Source: an uncultured Oscillospiraceae bacterium
GTDB taxonomy: Bacteria; Bacillota; Clostridia; Oscillospirales; Oscillospiraceae
Reading direction: 5' to 3'
NCBI GenBank assembly: GCA_934667815.1
Contig: CAKUMO010000006.1
Coordinates: 1-64,000 of the forward strand
DNA: 64,000 nt
The notes beneath the pieces were generated by a model. The model was not told the DNA's origin, made no database searches, and saw only the letters and a program-made list of their open reading frames with translations. Shown here one piece after another: positions 24,742 to 32,895 of this stretch. Within the stretch, counting starts at the first letter, position 1. The number at the start of each line of letters is the position of its first letter. A program made the translations under genes and the position numbers.

Positions 24742-25347
24742 TTATCCGTTTACCGCTTCGGCGGTGATGACAGAGACCTCGTAGGCCGTGCGCTGCTCGC
24801 TTTCGCTGCCGAGGAGCTTCAGATAATCGCGGCTCTGCAGCCGTCCGGTCAGCGTCAGCGTGGTGCCGACGGGGAACGCGGCGGCCTCCTGCGCCGTCCG
24901 ACCCCAAAGAATGCAGGGAATGTAGTCCGCGCGGCGGTAGGGACGGTTGACCGCCAGCATCACGTCGCAGATCTCCCGGCCGAGCGGCGTGCGCCGGTAG
25001 ACCGGCTCCTTGCAGATCACGCCCGTCAGGACGGCCAAATTGTCGTGCGGCTCGCCGCAGACGCTCATTTGCTCGGCCAGCACGGAGATGATAAGCCGGT
25101 GCCGCCCGGGTGTGCGGCTGTTGAAGGAACGAATCTGCCCCGTAATATGCAGCGCATCGCCTTCCTGCGCCGCCGTTGTGCGCAGAAGCTGCTCCGAGGC
25201 CAGCACGGGCAGACGATCGATCGTTCCGGACAAGCGTTCGACCTCCAGAAAAAACGAAAAAAAGCGCCTTCCGTGGTTGTCGTGCGAAAACTGCGGCGCG
25301 GACGCAAGGCTGCCGATCAAGTCGATATGATTTGCGATATGTTCCAT
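24742..25347 (-). CDS. Tandem-OB single-stranded DNA-binding-like protein
   Basis: A 201-residue protein with two SSB-type OB folds (about 1-97 and 101-198). The first contains NHIDLIGSLASAPQFSHDNHGRRFFSF and ALHITGQIRSFNS. The second contains NLAVLTGVICKEPVYRRTPLGREICDVMLAVNR and TTLTLTGRLQSRDY. It lacks the acidic C-terminal tail tip of housekeeping SSB. The duplication points to an accessory ssDNA-binding role, perhaps in recombination or competence; this is inferred. The GGTGGGAG site abuts the ATG. Confidence 0.8.
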   Translation of the reverse strand: MEHIANHIDLIGSLASAPQFSHDNHGRRFFSFFLEVERLSGTIDRLPVLASEQLLRTTAAQEGDALHITGQIRSFNSRTPGRHRLIISVLAEQMSVCGEPHDNLAVLTGVICKEPVYRRTPLGREICDVMLAVNRPYRRADYIPCILWGRTAQEAAAFPVGTTLTLTGRLQSRDYLKLLGSESEQRTAYEVSVITAEAVNG

Positions 25348-25446
25348 TCTCCCACCTCGTTGAGTTCATATGTCAGAGTATATTCGGCGTGGACGGCAGA
25401 TATGTGTGCCACTTTCTGTGTCAAAATTTGGGGAAAGTCATACGAT

Positions 25447-25468
25447 AGAAGTGGGAGGGATCACTTCT
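25447..25468 (+). promoter_or_regulatory. Hairpin enclosing the ribosome binding site of DUF3343
   Basis: AGAAGTG (25447-25453) and CACTTCT (25462-25468) form a 7-bp stem whose 8-base loop is the Shine-Dalgarno GGAGGGAT. The stem ends directly at the ATG. It may control ribosome access. Confidence 0.45.
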
Positions 25469-25723
25469 ATGTATGAGTATTTTTTTACCTTTCGCTCGGT
25501 CACGGCCGCGCAGAGCGCGGCAAAGCGACTGGAGCAGGCGGGCATTGCCGCCGCCATGCTCCGCACGCCTCGCGGACTGCAAAAGCAGGGCTGCGGTTAC
25601 AGCCTGCGCGTGCGTGCCGGTCAATTTTCAGAAGCGCGTACGCTTCTGACGCAGTTTTCCGCGCCATTTCAGAGGATCTACGGCAAAGCGCCCGGAGGAC
25701 GCTGGGAGGAGGTGCGGCCTTGA
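25469..25723 (+). CDS. DUF3343 putative Se/S carrier-like protein
   Basis: An 84-residue protein with an N-terminal beta-alpha unit (YEYFFTFRSVTAAQSAAKRLEQAGI) and the conserved cysteine in KQGCGYSLRV. DUF3343 proteins are described as Se/S carrier-like domains and often sit beside aminotransferase-V enzymes. Here it overlaps such a gene by 4 bases, supporting a donor-carrier pair in which the cysteine receives a sulfane or selane group. That chemistry is inferred. Confidence 0.8.
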   Translation: MYEYFFTFRSVTAAQSAAKRLEQAGIAAAMLRTPRGLQKQGCGYSLRVRAGQFSEARTLLTQFSAPFQRIYGKAPGGRWEEVRP

Positions 25724-26880
25724 TCTACTTTGACAGCGCCGCGACGACGCTGCAAAAGCCGCCGGAGGTCGCGCTGACGCTTTCCCGTGCGGTCACGCGT
25801 CTGAGCAGCGTCGGGCGCGGCGGGCATCCGGCGGCTATGGCCGCAGCCGACGCGGTGTTCCGCTGCCGCACGCTGGCAGGCCGACTTTTTGCGGCCGAGC
25901 CGGAGCAGGTCGTCTTTACCATGAACGCGACGCACGGCTTAAACATCGCCATCCGCTCGCTTGTGCGCACGGGCGACCGCGTGGTCATCTCGGGCTTTGA
26001 GCACAACGCCGTGGTACGGCCGCTGCACGCGCTGGGCGCGCAGGCTGCGATCGCCGGACGCAGGCTCTTTGACCCGGCAGACACGCTGGAGGATTTTGCA
26101 CGGCTGCTTACGCCGGACACACGCGCGGCGGTATGCACCTACGTTTCCAATGTTTTCGGCTATATTCTGCCGGTGCGCGAAATCGCGGCCCTCTGTAAAG
26201 AGCGCGGCGTCCCCCTGATTCTGGATGCGTCGCAGGCGGCGGGGACGCTGGATGTGGCGCTCGCAGGGAGCGGTGCGCGTTTCATCGCCATGCCGGGGCA
26301 CAAGGGACTCTACGGCCCGCAGGGCACGGGAATCCTGCTCTGCGCGGACGGCGGCGAGCCTCTGATGCAGGGCGGGACGGGCAGCAACTCCGCCGACCCG
26401 GAGATGCCCGACTTTCTGCCCGACCGCCTCGAGGCGGGCACACACAACGTCTGCGGCATCGCGGCGCTGGCAGAGGGAATTTCCTTCGTGCTGCGCAAAA
26501 CGCCGCAGCGCATTCTGGCACATGAGCAGCGCCTGACCGCGCAGGCACGCGACGCGCTGGGGCGCATGCCAGAGGTGCGCGTCTTTGTGGGCGCGCCGCA
26601 GGCGGGCGTGCTGTCCTTCACGGTCGAAGGCTTGGACTGTGAGGAGGCTGCACGGCTTCTGGCCGACGCGGGCGTGGCGGTACGCGCCGGGCTGCACTGT
26701 GCGCCAGTGGCGCACGAGAACGCGGGCACGCTGGAGCGCGGAACGGTGCGTCTGAGCTTCTCGGCCTTCAATACCGAGGCCGAGTTGCGCCGATTTGCGG
26801 GGATTTGCGGAAAGGTTTTTTCGCAGCGGACACAAAAAACGCGGATTCCTACTTGCTATTGCGGCGGAAATCGGATATAA
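25720..26880 (+). CDS. Cysteine desulfurase-like aminotransferase class V
   Basis: A 386-residue PLP enzyme of the SufS/CsdA-like group. It begins MIYFDSAATTLQKPP, has the PLP aspartate/glutamine in LILDASQAAG near 170, the PLP lysine in AMPGHKGLYGPQGTG near 194, and ATHGLN/GFEHNAV cofactor contacts. The usual active-site cysteine loop near 326 reads RAGLHCAPVAHE, consistent with a SufS-type Cys. It would release sulfur (or selenium) from cysteine for the DUF3343 partner. It is distinct from the IscS encoded at 50374-51561. Confidence 0.87.
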   Translation: MIYFDSAATTLQKPPEVALTLSRAVTRLSSVGRGGHPAAMAAADAVFRCRTLAGRLFAAEPEQVVFTMNATHGLNIAIRSLVRTGDRVVISGFEHNAVVRPLHALGAQAAIAGRRLFDPADTLEDFARLLTPDTRAAVCTYVSNVFGYILPVREIAALCKERGVPLILDASQAAGTLDVALAGSGARFIAMPGHKGLYGPQGTGILLCADGGEPLMQGGTGSNSADPEMPDFLPDRLEAGTHNVCGIAALAEGISFVLRKTPQRILAHEQRLTAQARDALGRMPEVRVFVGAPQAGVLSFTVEGLDCEEAARLLADAGVAVRAGLHCAPVAHENAGTLERGTVRLSFSAFNTEAELRRFAGICGKVFSQRTQKTRIPTCYCGGNRI

Positions 26881-26881
26881 T
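26853..26881 (+). promoter_or_regulatory. Promoter of cdaA and the long downstream operon
   Basis: TTGCTA (26853-26858) and TATAAT (26876-26881) are 17 bases apart. They lie in the last codons of the preceding gene. Confidence 0.7.
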
Positions 26882-26955
26882 CTAAAAGATAAAGTAGGGG
26901 CGTTTTGCCGTAATGCCGGGAAATCGGCTCCAAACGCTGTGAGCGGAGTTTTGCT

Positions 26956-27834
26956 ATGGAAGCTATCATCAATTTCTTCAAGGAATTTGCCGCACTGCTG
27001 CCCACCATCCAGATTATGGACGTTGTGGACATTCTGGTCGTGGCCTTTGTAATCTATAAAATTATCCTGATGCTTCAGACGACCAGCTCGTCTCGCATTG
27101 CAAAGAGCATTATCATCATCCTGATCCTGACGGCGGCGACGAGCCTGCTGCACATGTATCTGATGAATTATCTGCTCGATAAAATTCTCGAGATCGGCCT
27201 GCTGGCGTTGGTCATCATGTTCCAGCCGGAGCTGCGCCGTATGCTCGAAAAGCTCGGCAGCAAATCCTTCCGCGAAATCCTTTCGACCAAGCAGGAGCAG
27301 CGAAACATCGACCATGTCATCAGCGAGACCGTTAAGGCCTGCGAGATCATGTCCCGCGAGCGCACGGGCGTTCTGATCGTCTTTGAGCGAACCACTTCGC
27401 TGGAGGAATATCAGAAAACCGGAACGATCGTCGATGCACAGGTGTCCTCGGAGCTTCTGAGAAACATCTTCTTTACAAAGGCCTCGCTGCACGACGGCGC
27501 GGTCATCATCCGCAACGAGCGCATTGCCGCAGCCGGCTGCGTGCTGCCCCTGACGGAAAACCGCAACATCAGCAGCGACCTCGGCACCCGTCACCGCGCG
27601 GGCATCGGCATGAGCGAGGTGTCCGACGCGGTGGTCGTGATCGTCTCGGAGGAGACAGGCACCATCTCCGTGGCCATCTCCGGCATGCTTAAGCGCCACC
27701 TTGCGCCGCAGACACTGGAAAAGCTCCTGCTCAACGAGCTTGCTCCCAAGGAGGAGGTCAAAACGCGCAACCCCCTGACGAAGCTGCTGCGCAGACAGAA
27801 GAAGGAAAAGGATGATTCGGATGCAGAAACATAA
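26956..27834 (+). CDS. cdaA: Membrane diadenylate cyclase CdaA
   Basis: A 292-residue enzyme that makes c-di-AMP from two ATP. Three N-terminal membrane helices (about 20-40, 48-68, 72-90) precede the DAC domain with DGA (180-182) and RHR (212-214), the catalytic signatures. The cell's c-di-AMP controls potassium and osmolyte transport and wall homeostasis. The start is 74 bases after a -10 box. The regulator gene cdaR overlaps its 3' end, the usual cdaA-cdaR arrangement, although glmM does not follow here. Confidence 0.96.
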   Translation: MEAIINFFKEFAALLPTIQIMDVVDILVVAFVIYKIILMLQTTSSSRIAKSIIIILILTAATSLLHMYLMNYLLDKILEIGLLALVIMFQPELRRMLEKLGSKSFREILSTKQEQRNIDHVISETVKACEIMSRERTGVLIVFERTTSLEEYQKTGTIVDAQVSSELLRNIFFTKASLHDGAVIIRNERIAAAGCVLPLTENRNISSDLGTRHRAGIGMSEVSDAVVVIVSEETGTISVAISGMLKRHLAPQTLEKLLLNELAPKEEVKTRNPLTKLLRRQKKEKDDSDAET

Positions 27835-29074
27835 GATACTGGCCTTTCTTTTGGCTCTGGTCGTGTCGATCTGCCTGTGGTTTTACGCCGTGACGGTGGT
27901 CAATCCGGACGATTCGACGACAATCAACGGCATCGCCGTGCAGTTTGAGGGCATCGACGCCCTGACCAGCCGCGGCTTGATGCTCACGGGCGGCGACGAC
28001 GCGCGTGTAAGCGTCCAGATGCGCGCCCGCCGCTCCGATCTGAAAGAGCTGAACAACGATACCCTGACGGCAGTTGCGGATGTCTCGCGTATTACGAGCA
28101 GCGGCGAATTTCAGCTCACATGGACGCTCATTCTGCCGGACACGGTGGCTTCGGGCGATGTCAGCGAGATCAGCAGCATTCCCTCCCGCATTTCCGTTCA
28201 GGTCAGCGAGGTCATGAAAAATGCCGACGTTCCCGTGAAGGTTGAATACACGGGTGAGCTTGCCGAGGGCCTGACCTATCAGGAGAACACGGCTACCCTC
28301 ACGCCGGATGCGCTGACGGTCATCGGCCCGTCCGACGAGGTCGCCAAGATCGACCATGCGCTTGTCAGCGTCGATCTGACCGACGCGACCACGCTCATCG
28401 ACGCGGAATATCCCTACACGCTGTTTGACAGCGACGGCAACGAGCTGACGCTGAGCAAATACACTACCGTTTCCAGCGACAAGATCTATGTACGCCTGCC
28501 CATCCTGACCTACAAGGATGTAAAGCTCAAGATCGATGTGACGCCGGGCGGCGGCGCGACGGCGGACGACCTGCAATGGTCCATCGAGCCGAAGGCCATC
28601 CGCGTGACCGGCAACGATGCCGATCTTGCGGAAATGCCGGACGAATTCTCCGTTACGACGGTCGATCTGGCCGAAATGCGCGTGTATTCGCAGAACATCT
28701 CCGCAAAGCTGAACCTGCCCAGCGGCATCCTGCTGCTCGGCACGGACGACACCGTGGAGATCACGCTCCGGCTCGAGGGTCTGACGACCAAGGAGCTGAC
28801 CGTTCCCGTTTCACAGATCGAGCGGAAGAACGAGACGCAGACGGTCTCCTTTGGCACACAGACCGTCAAGATCCAGCTTCGCGGCAAGGCCGCGGCGCTG
28901 GAAGATCTCACGGCTGCCGATCTGCGCATCGTCGCGGATATGACTTCGGGCTACGACGATAAGACCAAGAATGTCACGCTGGAGATCACGCTTGTGACGC
29001 CCAGAACGGACGCGGGCGTGATCGGCGGGCCTTACACCGTGCCGGTCATTCTCGACGGAGAGATGGAATCCTGA
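27812..29074 (+). CDS. cdaR: YbbR-domain regulator of CdaA
   Basis: A 420-residue protein with one N-terminal membrane anchor (about 8-28) and an extracytoplasmic part of four YbbR-like beta domains (about 40-125, 130-215, 220-305 and 310-400), each with VxVxLRG/PxxVxVxG-type strands. CdaR binds CdaA and adjusts its activity. Two in-frame ATGs (27812, 27821) both have acceptable spacing to AAGG-type sites; both overlap cdaA. Confidence 0.92.
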   Translation: MIRMQKHKILAFLLALVVSICLWFYAVTVVNPDDSTTINGIAVQFEGIDALTSRGLMLTGGDDARVSVQMRARRSDLKELNNDTLTAVADVSRITSSGEFQLTWTLILPDTVASGDVSEISSIPSRISVQVSEVMKNADVPVKVEYTGELAEGLTYQENTATLTPDALTVIGPSDEVAKIDHALVSVDLTDATTLIDAEYPYTLFDSDGNELTLSKYTTVSSDKIYVRLPILTYKDVKLKIDVTPGGGATADDLQWSIEPKAIRVTGNDADLAEMPDEFSVTTVDLAEMRVYSQNISAKLNLPSGILLLGTDDTVEITLRLEGLTTKELTVPVSQIERKNETQTVSFGTQTVKIQLRGKAAALEDLTAADLRIVADMTSGYDDKTKNVTLEITLVTPRTDAGVIGGPYTVPVILDGEMES

Positions 29075-29478
29075 TGCGCAGCAAGGCAACGGTTAAGCGC
29101 CTGCTGCCGCACGGAAGGGCCGAGGTCAGCGTTGTGCGCGAGAGCGCATGCAGCGGCGACTGCCACCACTGCACCGGCTGCGGTGCGGTGCGGCAGACGC
29201 TCACTGTGCAGGCCGAGAACCCGATCTCCGCGCGGCCGGGCAGCCTTGTCTATGTGGAATCGAGAGGAAAGACCGTGCTGCGTGCTGCGGCGCTGGTGTA
29301 TGTGCTTCCGCTGGCATTGTTCCTTGCGGGGTATCTGACGGCGGACGCACTGCTGCACAGGGACGCGTTCTGGTGCGGCGCAGCGGGCTTTGTGCTCGGG
29401 CTGCTGCCGGCGTTCTGGTATGACCGCCGCGTACGCCGCCGCCCGCCCGTATATCGCATCGTGGAGCTTGCAGAATAG
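29074..29478 (+). CDS. RseC/MucC-family membrane protein
   Basis: A 134-residue protein with the cysteine cluster CSGDCHHCTGCGA (about 25-37) in an N-terminal beta domain, two membrane helices (about 70-88, 96-114) and a basic C-terminus. RseC/MucC proteins act in redox signalling, including the SoxR-reducing system, and in Clostridia often travel with Rnf genes. Here it sits instead between cdaR and DUF5685, with a one-base stop/start overlap. The four cysteines may hold an Fe-S cluster. Confidence 0.85.
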   Translation: MRSKATVKRLLPHGRAEVSVVRESACSGDCHHCTGCGAVRQTLTVQAENPISARPGSLVYVESRGKTVLRAAALVYVLPLALFLAGYLTADALLHRDAFWCGAAGFVLGLLPAFWYDRRVRRRPPVYRIVELAE

Positions 29479-30342
29479 ATGTTTGGTTATGTGCTTCCCC
29501 GAAAGGACAAGCTGACACCGGAGGACTTCCGGCGTTACCGCGCGGCCTACTGCGGTTTGTGCCGCAGCCTGAAAAAGCGCTATGGCTTCCGTGCACGCTT
29601 CCTTGTCAATTACGATATGACCTTCCTGTCCTTCCTCCTGGAGGATGGTGCGCCGCAGACGGAGCGCTGCTTCTGTCCGGCACGCCCGTGGTGCAGGAAG
29701 GAATGCCTCGCGCATTCCGATGCTATGGACTACTGCGCGGACATGAGCGTGCTGCTGTCATACTGGAAGCTGCGCGACGCAGAGCGCGACGGCAAACGCC
29801 TTTCCCGAGTGGCTGCGCGGCTGGCGCTGCGGTTTTACCGCAGAAGCTCTGAAAAGGCCGCGGCGCGGCATCCGCAGGAAAACGCACTCTTTGAAGAAAA
29901 GCTGGCGCTGCTGCACCGGCTGGAGGATGAACGCTGTCCCAGTCTCGACCGCACAGCCGATGCCTTTGCGGGCCTGCTCAAAGGCTGCGCGGCGGAGCTT
30001 CCTGAGGGCGGCGAGCGGCGAGCGGCGGAGTTGCTTTTATACCATGTCGGGCGGTTTTTGTATCTGGCCGACGCGCTGGATGATCTGGAAAAGGACGTGA
30101 AGTCCGATTCCTACAATCCGCTGCGCTATCGATTCACGCTTCAGGACGGAAAGCTCAGCCCGGAGGACAAGGCGGCGCTTCTGGAGACGATCGATGCGTC
30201 GATCGGCCTTGCGGCCTCCGCTCTGGAGCTGCTTTCCCCGCGTGCCGACGGCGCGATTCTGACGAACATTATTTACTATGGCTTGCCCGCAGTGCTGCAC
30301 AGCGTTGCACAGGGCGCCTTTCGCAAAAGGAGCAGACAATGA
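29479..30342 (+). CDS. DUF5685 family protein
   Basis: A 287-residue, mostly helical cytoplasmic protein. It begins [36 protein letters not shown] and has further cysteines in [14 protein letters not shown], so it could bind zinc or an Fe-S cluster. It matches the DUF5685 pattern of Clostridia. Its acidic stretch [11 protein letters not shown] recalls polyprenyl-synthase-like helices, but no function follows. It is coupled to the J-domain gene by a 4-base overlap, suggesting a client-chaperone relation, which is speculative. Confidence 0.75.
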   Translation: MFGYVLPRKDKLTPEDFRRYRAAYCGLCRSLKKRYGFRARFLVNYDMTFLSFLLEDGAPQTERCFCPARPWCRKECLAHSDAMDYCADMSVLLSYWKLRDAERDGKRLSRVAARLALRFYRRSSEKAAARHPQENALFEEKLALLHRLEDERCPSLDRTADAFAGLLKGCAAELPEGGERRAAELLLYHVGRFLYLADALDDLEKDVKSDSYNPLRYRFTLQDGKLSPEDKAALLETIDASIGLAASALELLSPRADGAILTNIIYYGLPAVLHSVAQGAFRKRSRQ

Positions 30343-30926
30343 AAGATCCCTACGAGGTTTTGGGCGTGCCGCACGGCGCGTCGGACGAGCAGATCAAAAA
30401 AGCCTATCGTGAGCTTGCCCGCAAGTATCATCCGGACAACTATGCCGATAACCCCCTTGCCGATCTCGCGCAGGAAAAAATGAAAGAGATCAACGAGGCC
30501 TATGACACCCTGACCAAGGGCGGCGGTGCGTCCTCGCAGTCGGGCGGGTATCAATCCGGTGGCTATCAGTCCGGCAGCTCGGCAAACGGTGCGACACCGC
30601 TTGCACGCGTGCGCCGGCTCATCCAGCTCGGTTCGCTCGATCAGGCAGAGGCAGAGCTGAACGCCATCTCCCAGCACACCGCCGAGTGGTATTTTCTCTC
30701 CGGCGCAATCGCGCAGCGGCGCGGCTGGTTGGACGATGCGGCGCAGAATTACCGCATCGCCGTGCAGATGGATCCCGGAAATCTGGAATATCGCACCGCC
30801 CTGAACAACCTTCACGGCGGCGGAAATACCTACCGGCAGACGCAGTATTCCGATGCGAGCGACGACCTGTGCGGTTGCTGCAGCTCGCTGCTGTGCCTGA
30901 ACTGCCTGTGCAATGGGTGCCGGTGA
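30339..30926 (+). CDS. J-domain/TPR protein with cysteine-rich tail
   Basis: A 195-residue protein. The J domain (2-62) has the essential HPDN loop ([10 protein letters not shown]). A Ser/Gly/Gln linker (about 68-90) is followed by TPR-like helices (about 91-160: [46 protein letters not shown]). The last 20 residues hold seven cysteines ([17 protein letters not shown]). It should stimulate an Hsp70 while the TPR or tail binds a target. The tail could be a metal site or a membrane or palisade anchor. It is not a housekeeping DnaJ, because the zinc and C-terminal domains are absent. Confidence 0.88.
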   Translation: MKDPYEVLGVPHGASDEQIKKAYRELARKYHPDNYADNPLADLAQEKMKEINEAYDTLTKGGGASSQSGGYQSGGYQSGSSANGATPLARVRRLIQLGSLDQAEAELNAISQHTAEWYFLSGAIAQRRGWLDDAAQNYRIAVQMDPGNLEYRTALNNLHGGGNTYRQTQYSDASDDLCGCCSSLLCLNCLCNGCR

Positions 30927-30945
30927 GAAAAAGGAGAGGATCATT

Positions 30946-31824
30946 TTGATTCAAAGCATGACCGGCTACGGCCGCGCGGTGCAGACTCTGAACGGCCGCG
31001 AAATCACCGTGGAGCTTCGCTCCGTCAACAACCGCTTTCTCGATTGCAGCGTGCGCCTGCCCCGCGCTTTTTCCTATGCAGAGGACGCGCTGAAGCAGTG
31101 CGTCAAGGAGCACGTCAGCCGCGGCAAGGTCGATCTGTTCGTGACGGTCAACGTCACCGCAGACGAGAATGTCCGCATTTCCCTCAACCGGCCGGTGCTT
31201 GAGGGCTATCTTGAAGCGCTGCGTACCATCGCAAAGGACTATCAGGTGTGCGACGACATCACTGCGACGGCGCTGACGCGCTTTCCCGATGTGTTCGTCG
31301 TGGAAAAGCAGGAGGAGGACGAGAAGGCTGTCATTGCCGACCTCGTTGCCGTCGCGCAGCAGGCGCTCGAGGCATTCAACCGTATGCGCCGTACCGAGGG
31401 CAAGGCGCTGGCCGCCGATCTGCGCAGCCGTGCCGCGACCATTCTTTCCTACATTGCACGCGTGGAGGCACGCAGCCCTGTAACCGTGCAGGAATACCGC
31501 ACGCGTCTGGAGAATAAAATGCGCGAGGTGCTCGAGAGCAAGACCATTGACGAAAGCCGCATCCTCACCGAGGCGGCGATCTTTGCCGATAAGATCGCGG
31601 TGGATGAGGAGACCGTCCGCCTACGCAGCCATCTGGCACAGATGGAAAAGCTGCTCGACGACGGCGGCAGCGTCGGCCGCAAGCTCGATTTCCTGCTGCA
31701 GGAGATGAACCGCGAGGCCAACACCATCGGCTCGAAGGGGAACGATCTGGAGCAGGCACGCAGCGTCGTGGAGATCAAGGCGGAGCTGGAAAAGATCCGT
31801 GAGCAGATCCAGAACATCGAATAA
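30946..31824 (+). CDS. yicC: YicC-family endoribonuclease
   Basis: A 292-residue protein typical of YicC, a widely conserved RNase linked to stationary-phase RNA turnover. Hallmarks are IQSMTGYGRA at the N-terminus, SVNNRFLD near 30, and the C-terminal GRKLDFLLQEMNREANTIGSK with the DUF1732 region. Start is a TTG at 30946 with AAGGAGAGG seven bases upstream, giving the normal family length; the next ATG would cut the conserved first residues. Position directly before remA-gmk-rpoZ is the standard Firmicutes order. Confidence 0.93.
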   Translation: MIQSMTGYGRAVQTLNGREITVELRSVNNRFLDCSVRLPRAFSYAEDALKQCVKEHVSRGKVDLFVTVNVTADENVRISLNRPVLEGYLEALRTIAKDYQVCDDITATALTRFPDVFVVEKQEEDEKAVIADLVAVAQQALEAFNRMRRTEGKALAADLRSRAATILSYIARVEARSPVTVQEYRTRLENKMREVLESKTIDESRILTEAAIFADKIAVDEETVRLRSHLAQMEKLLDDGGSVGRKLDFLLQEMNREANTIGSKGNDLEQARSVVEIKAELEKIREQIQNIE

Positions 31825-31827
31825 GCC

Positions 31828-32100
31828 ATGAAGCTCATCAACATCGGATTCGGGAATATGGTCTCGTCCGACCGGCTTCTGACCATCGTCGGGCCGGATT
31901 CGCTGCCCGTCAAGCGGCTGGTGCAGGAGGCAAAGGATCGCGCGATGCTCATCGACGCCAGCTACGGCCGCAAGACGCGCGCCGTGCTCGTCATGGACAC
32001 CGACCATGTGATCCTTTCGGCCATCCCGCCTGAGACCATTGCCAGACGCTTCGCCGGAGAACCGGACGAGGCAGGCTTGCAGGAGGAAGAAACATCATGA
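31828..32100 (+). CDS. remA: RemA/YlzA-family regulator
   Basis: A 90-residue protein matching RemA (DUF370): [33 protein letters not shown], then [15 protein letters not shown]. In Bacillus, RemA is a ring-forming DNA-binding activator of matrix and osmoprotection genes. It starts 3 bases after yicC and overlaps gmk by 4 bases. Confidence 0.93.
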   Translation: MKLINIGFGNMVSSDRLLTIVGPDSLPVKRLVQEAKDRAMLIDASYGRKTRAVLVMDTDHVILSAIPPETIARRFAGEPDEAGLQEEETS

Positions 32101-32696
32101 AGCAGGGAAGAATCATCATTCTCTCCGGCCCGTCCGGAGTCGGAAAGGGCACGGTTCTGAAGCAGGTCATGCAATCGGACGACAGCCTGCGCTTTTCCGT
32201 CTCGGCTACGACGCGCCCCATTCGCCCAAATGAGGTTGACGGCGTGCATTATTTCTTTATGGATAAGGCGCACTTTGAAGGTATGATCGAGCGCGGCGAG
32301 CTGCTGGAGCACGCCAGCTATGCCGGAAATTACTACGGAACGCCCGAAAAGGCCGCCAATGACGCGCTGGCGCAGGGCGTGAGCGTGGTGCTCGAAATCG
32401 AGGTGCAGGGAGCCTTGCAGGTCATGCGCAGAAGACCGGATGCAATTTCGATCTTTGTCGCGCCGCCGTCCTTTGCCGAGCTGCGCCACAGACTGCTCAC
32501 CCGCGGCGATACCGCGCCGGAGATCGCCGAGCGCCGCCTTGCCATTGCACGCGAGGAATGCCTTGCCGCCGAGCAATATCAATACATCGTCGTCAACGAC
32601 ACGGTGGAGCACGCCGCCGCGCAGATCCGCGCGATTCTTGCGGCGGAGGACTGCCGTTCGCAATATCGTTTCCAATCACTCAAGGAGGAACTTTAA
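32097..32696 (+). CDS. gmk: Guanylate kinase
   Basis: A 199-residue enzyme phosphorylating GMP to GDP. P-loop GPSGVGKGT (11-19), GMP-binding [19 protein letters not shown] (about 36-54), and the lid with RRLAIAREE are all present. Full length. It is part of the remA-gmk-rpoZ unit. Confidence 0.97.
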   Translation: MKQGRIIILSGPSGVGKGTVLKQVMQSDDSLRFSVSATTRPIRPNEVDGVHYFFMDKAHFEGMIERGELLEHASYAGNYYGTPEKAANDALAQGVSVVLEIEVQGALQVMRRRPDAISIFVAPPSFAELRHRLLTRGDTAPEIAERRLAIAREECLAAEQYQYIVVNDTVEHAAAQIRAILAAEDCRSQYRFQSLKEEL

Positions 32697-32697
32697 T

Positions 32698-32892
32698 ATG
32701 CTGTATCCTGCAATGTCCGAGCTGCTCAAGCACATCGACAGCCGCTATCTCATGGTCAACGTCGTCGCACGCCGTGCACGTCAGATCTCCATCGAGTCCG
32801 AGACCTTCCACATTCCGCTCGAGGACAAGCCCGTCACGCTGGCCATCCGCGAGGTCGCCGAGGGCAAGCTGTCCGCAAAGGTGCGCGAGTAA
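32698..32892 (+). CDS. rpoZ: RNA polymerase omega subunit
   Basis: A 64-residue subunit stabilising beta-prime: it starts MLYPAMSELLKHIDSRY, then VNVVARRARQI and AIREVAEGKL. It begins 1 base after the gmk stop with AAGGAGG upstream. The gmk-rpoZ-priA order is standard in Firmicutes. Confidence 0.95.
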   Translation: MLYPAMSELLKHIDSRYLMVNVVARRARQISIESETFHIPLEDKPVTLAIREVAEGKLSAKVRE

Positions 32893-32895
32893 GGC

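Noticed and set aside
25720..26880. Selenocysteine-tRNA enzyme SelA
   Set aside because: Motifs are those of class V desulfurase-like enzymes, and no selB or selC is seen.
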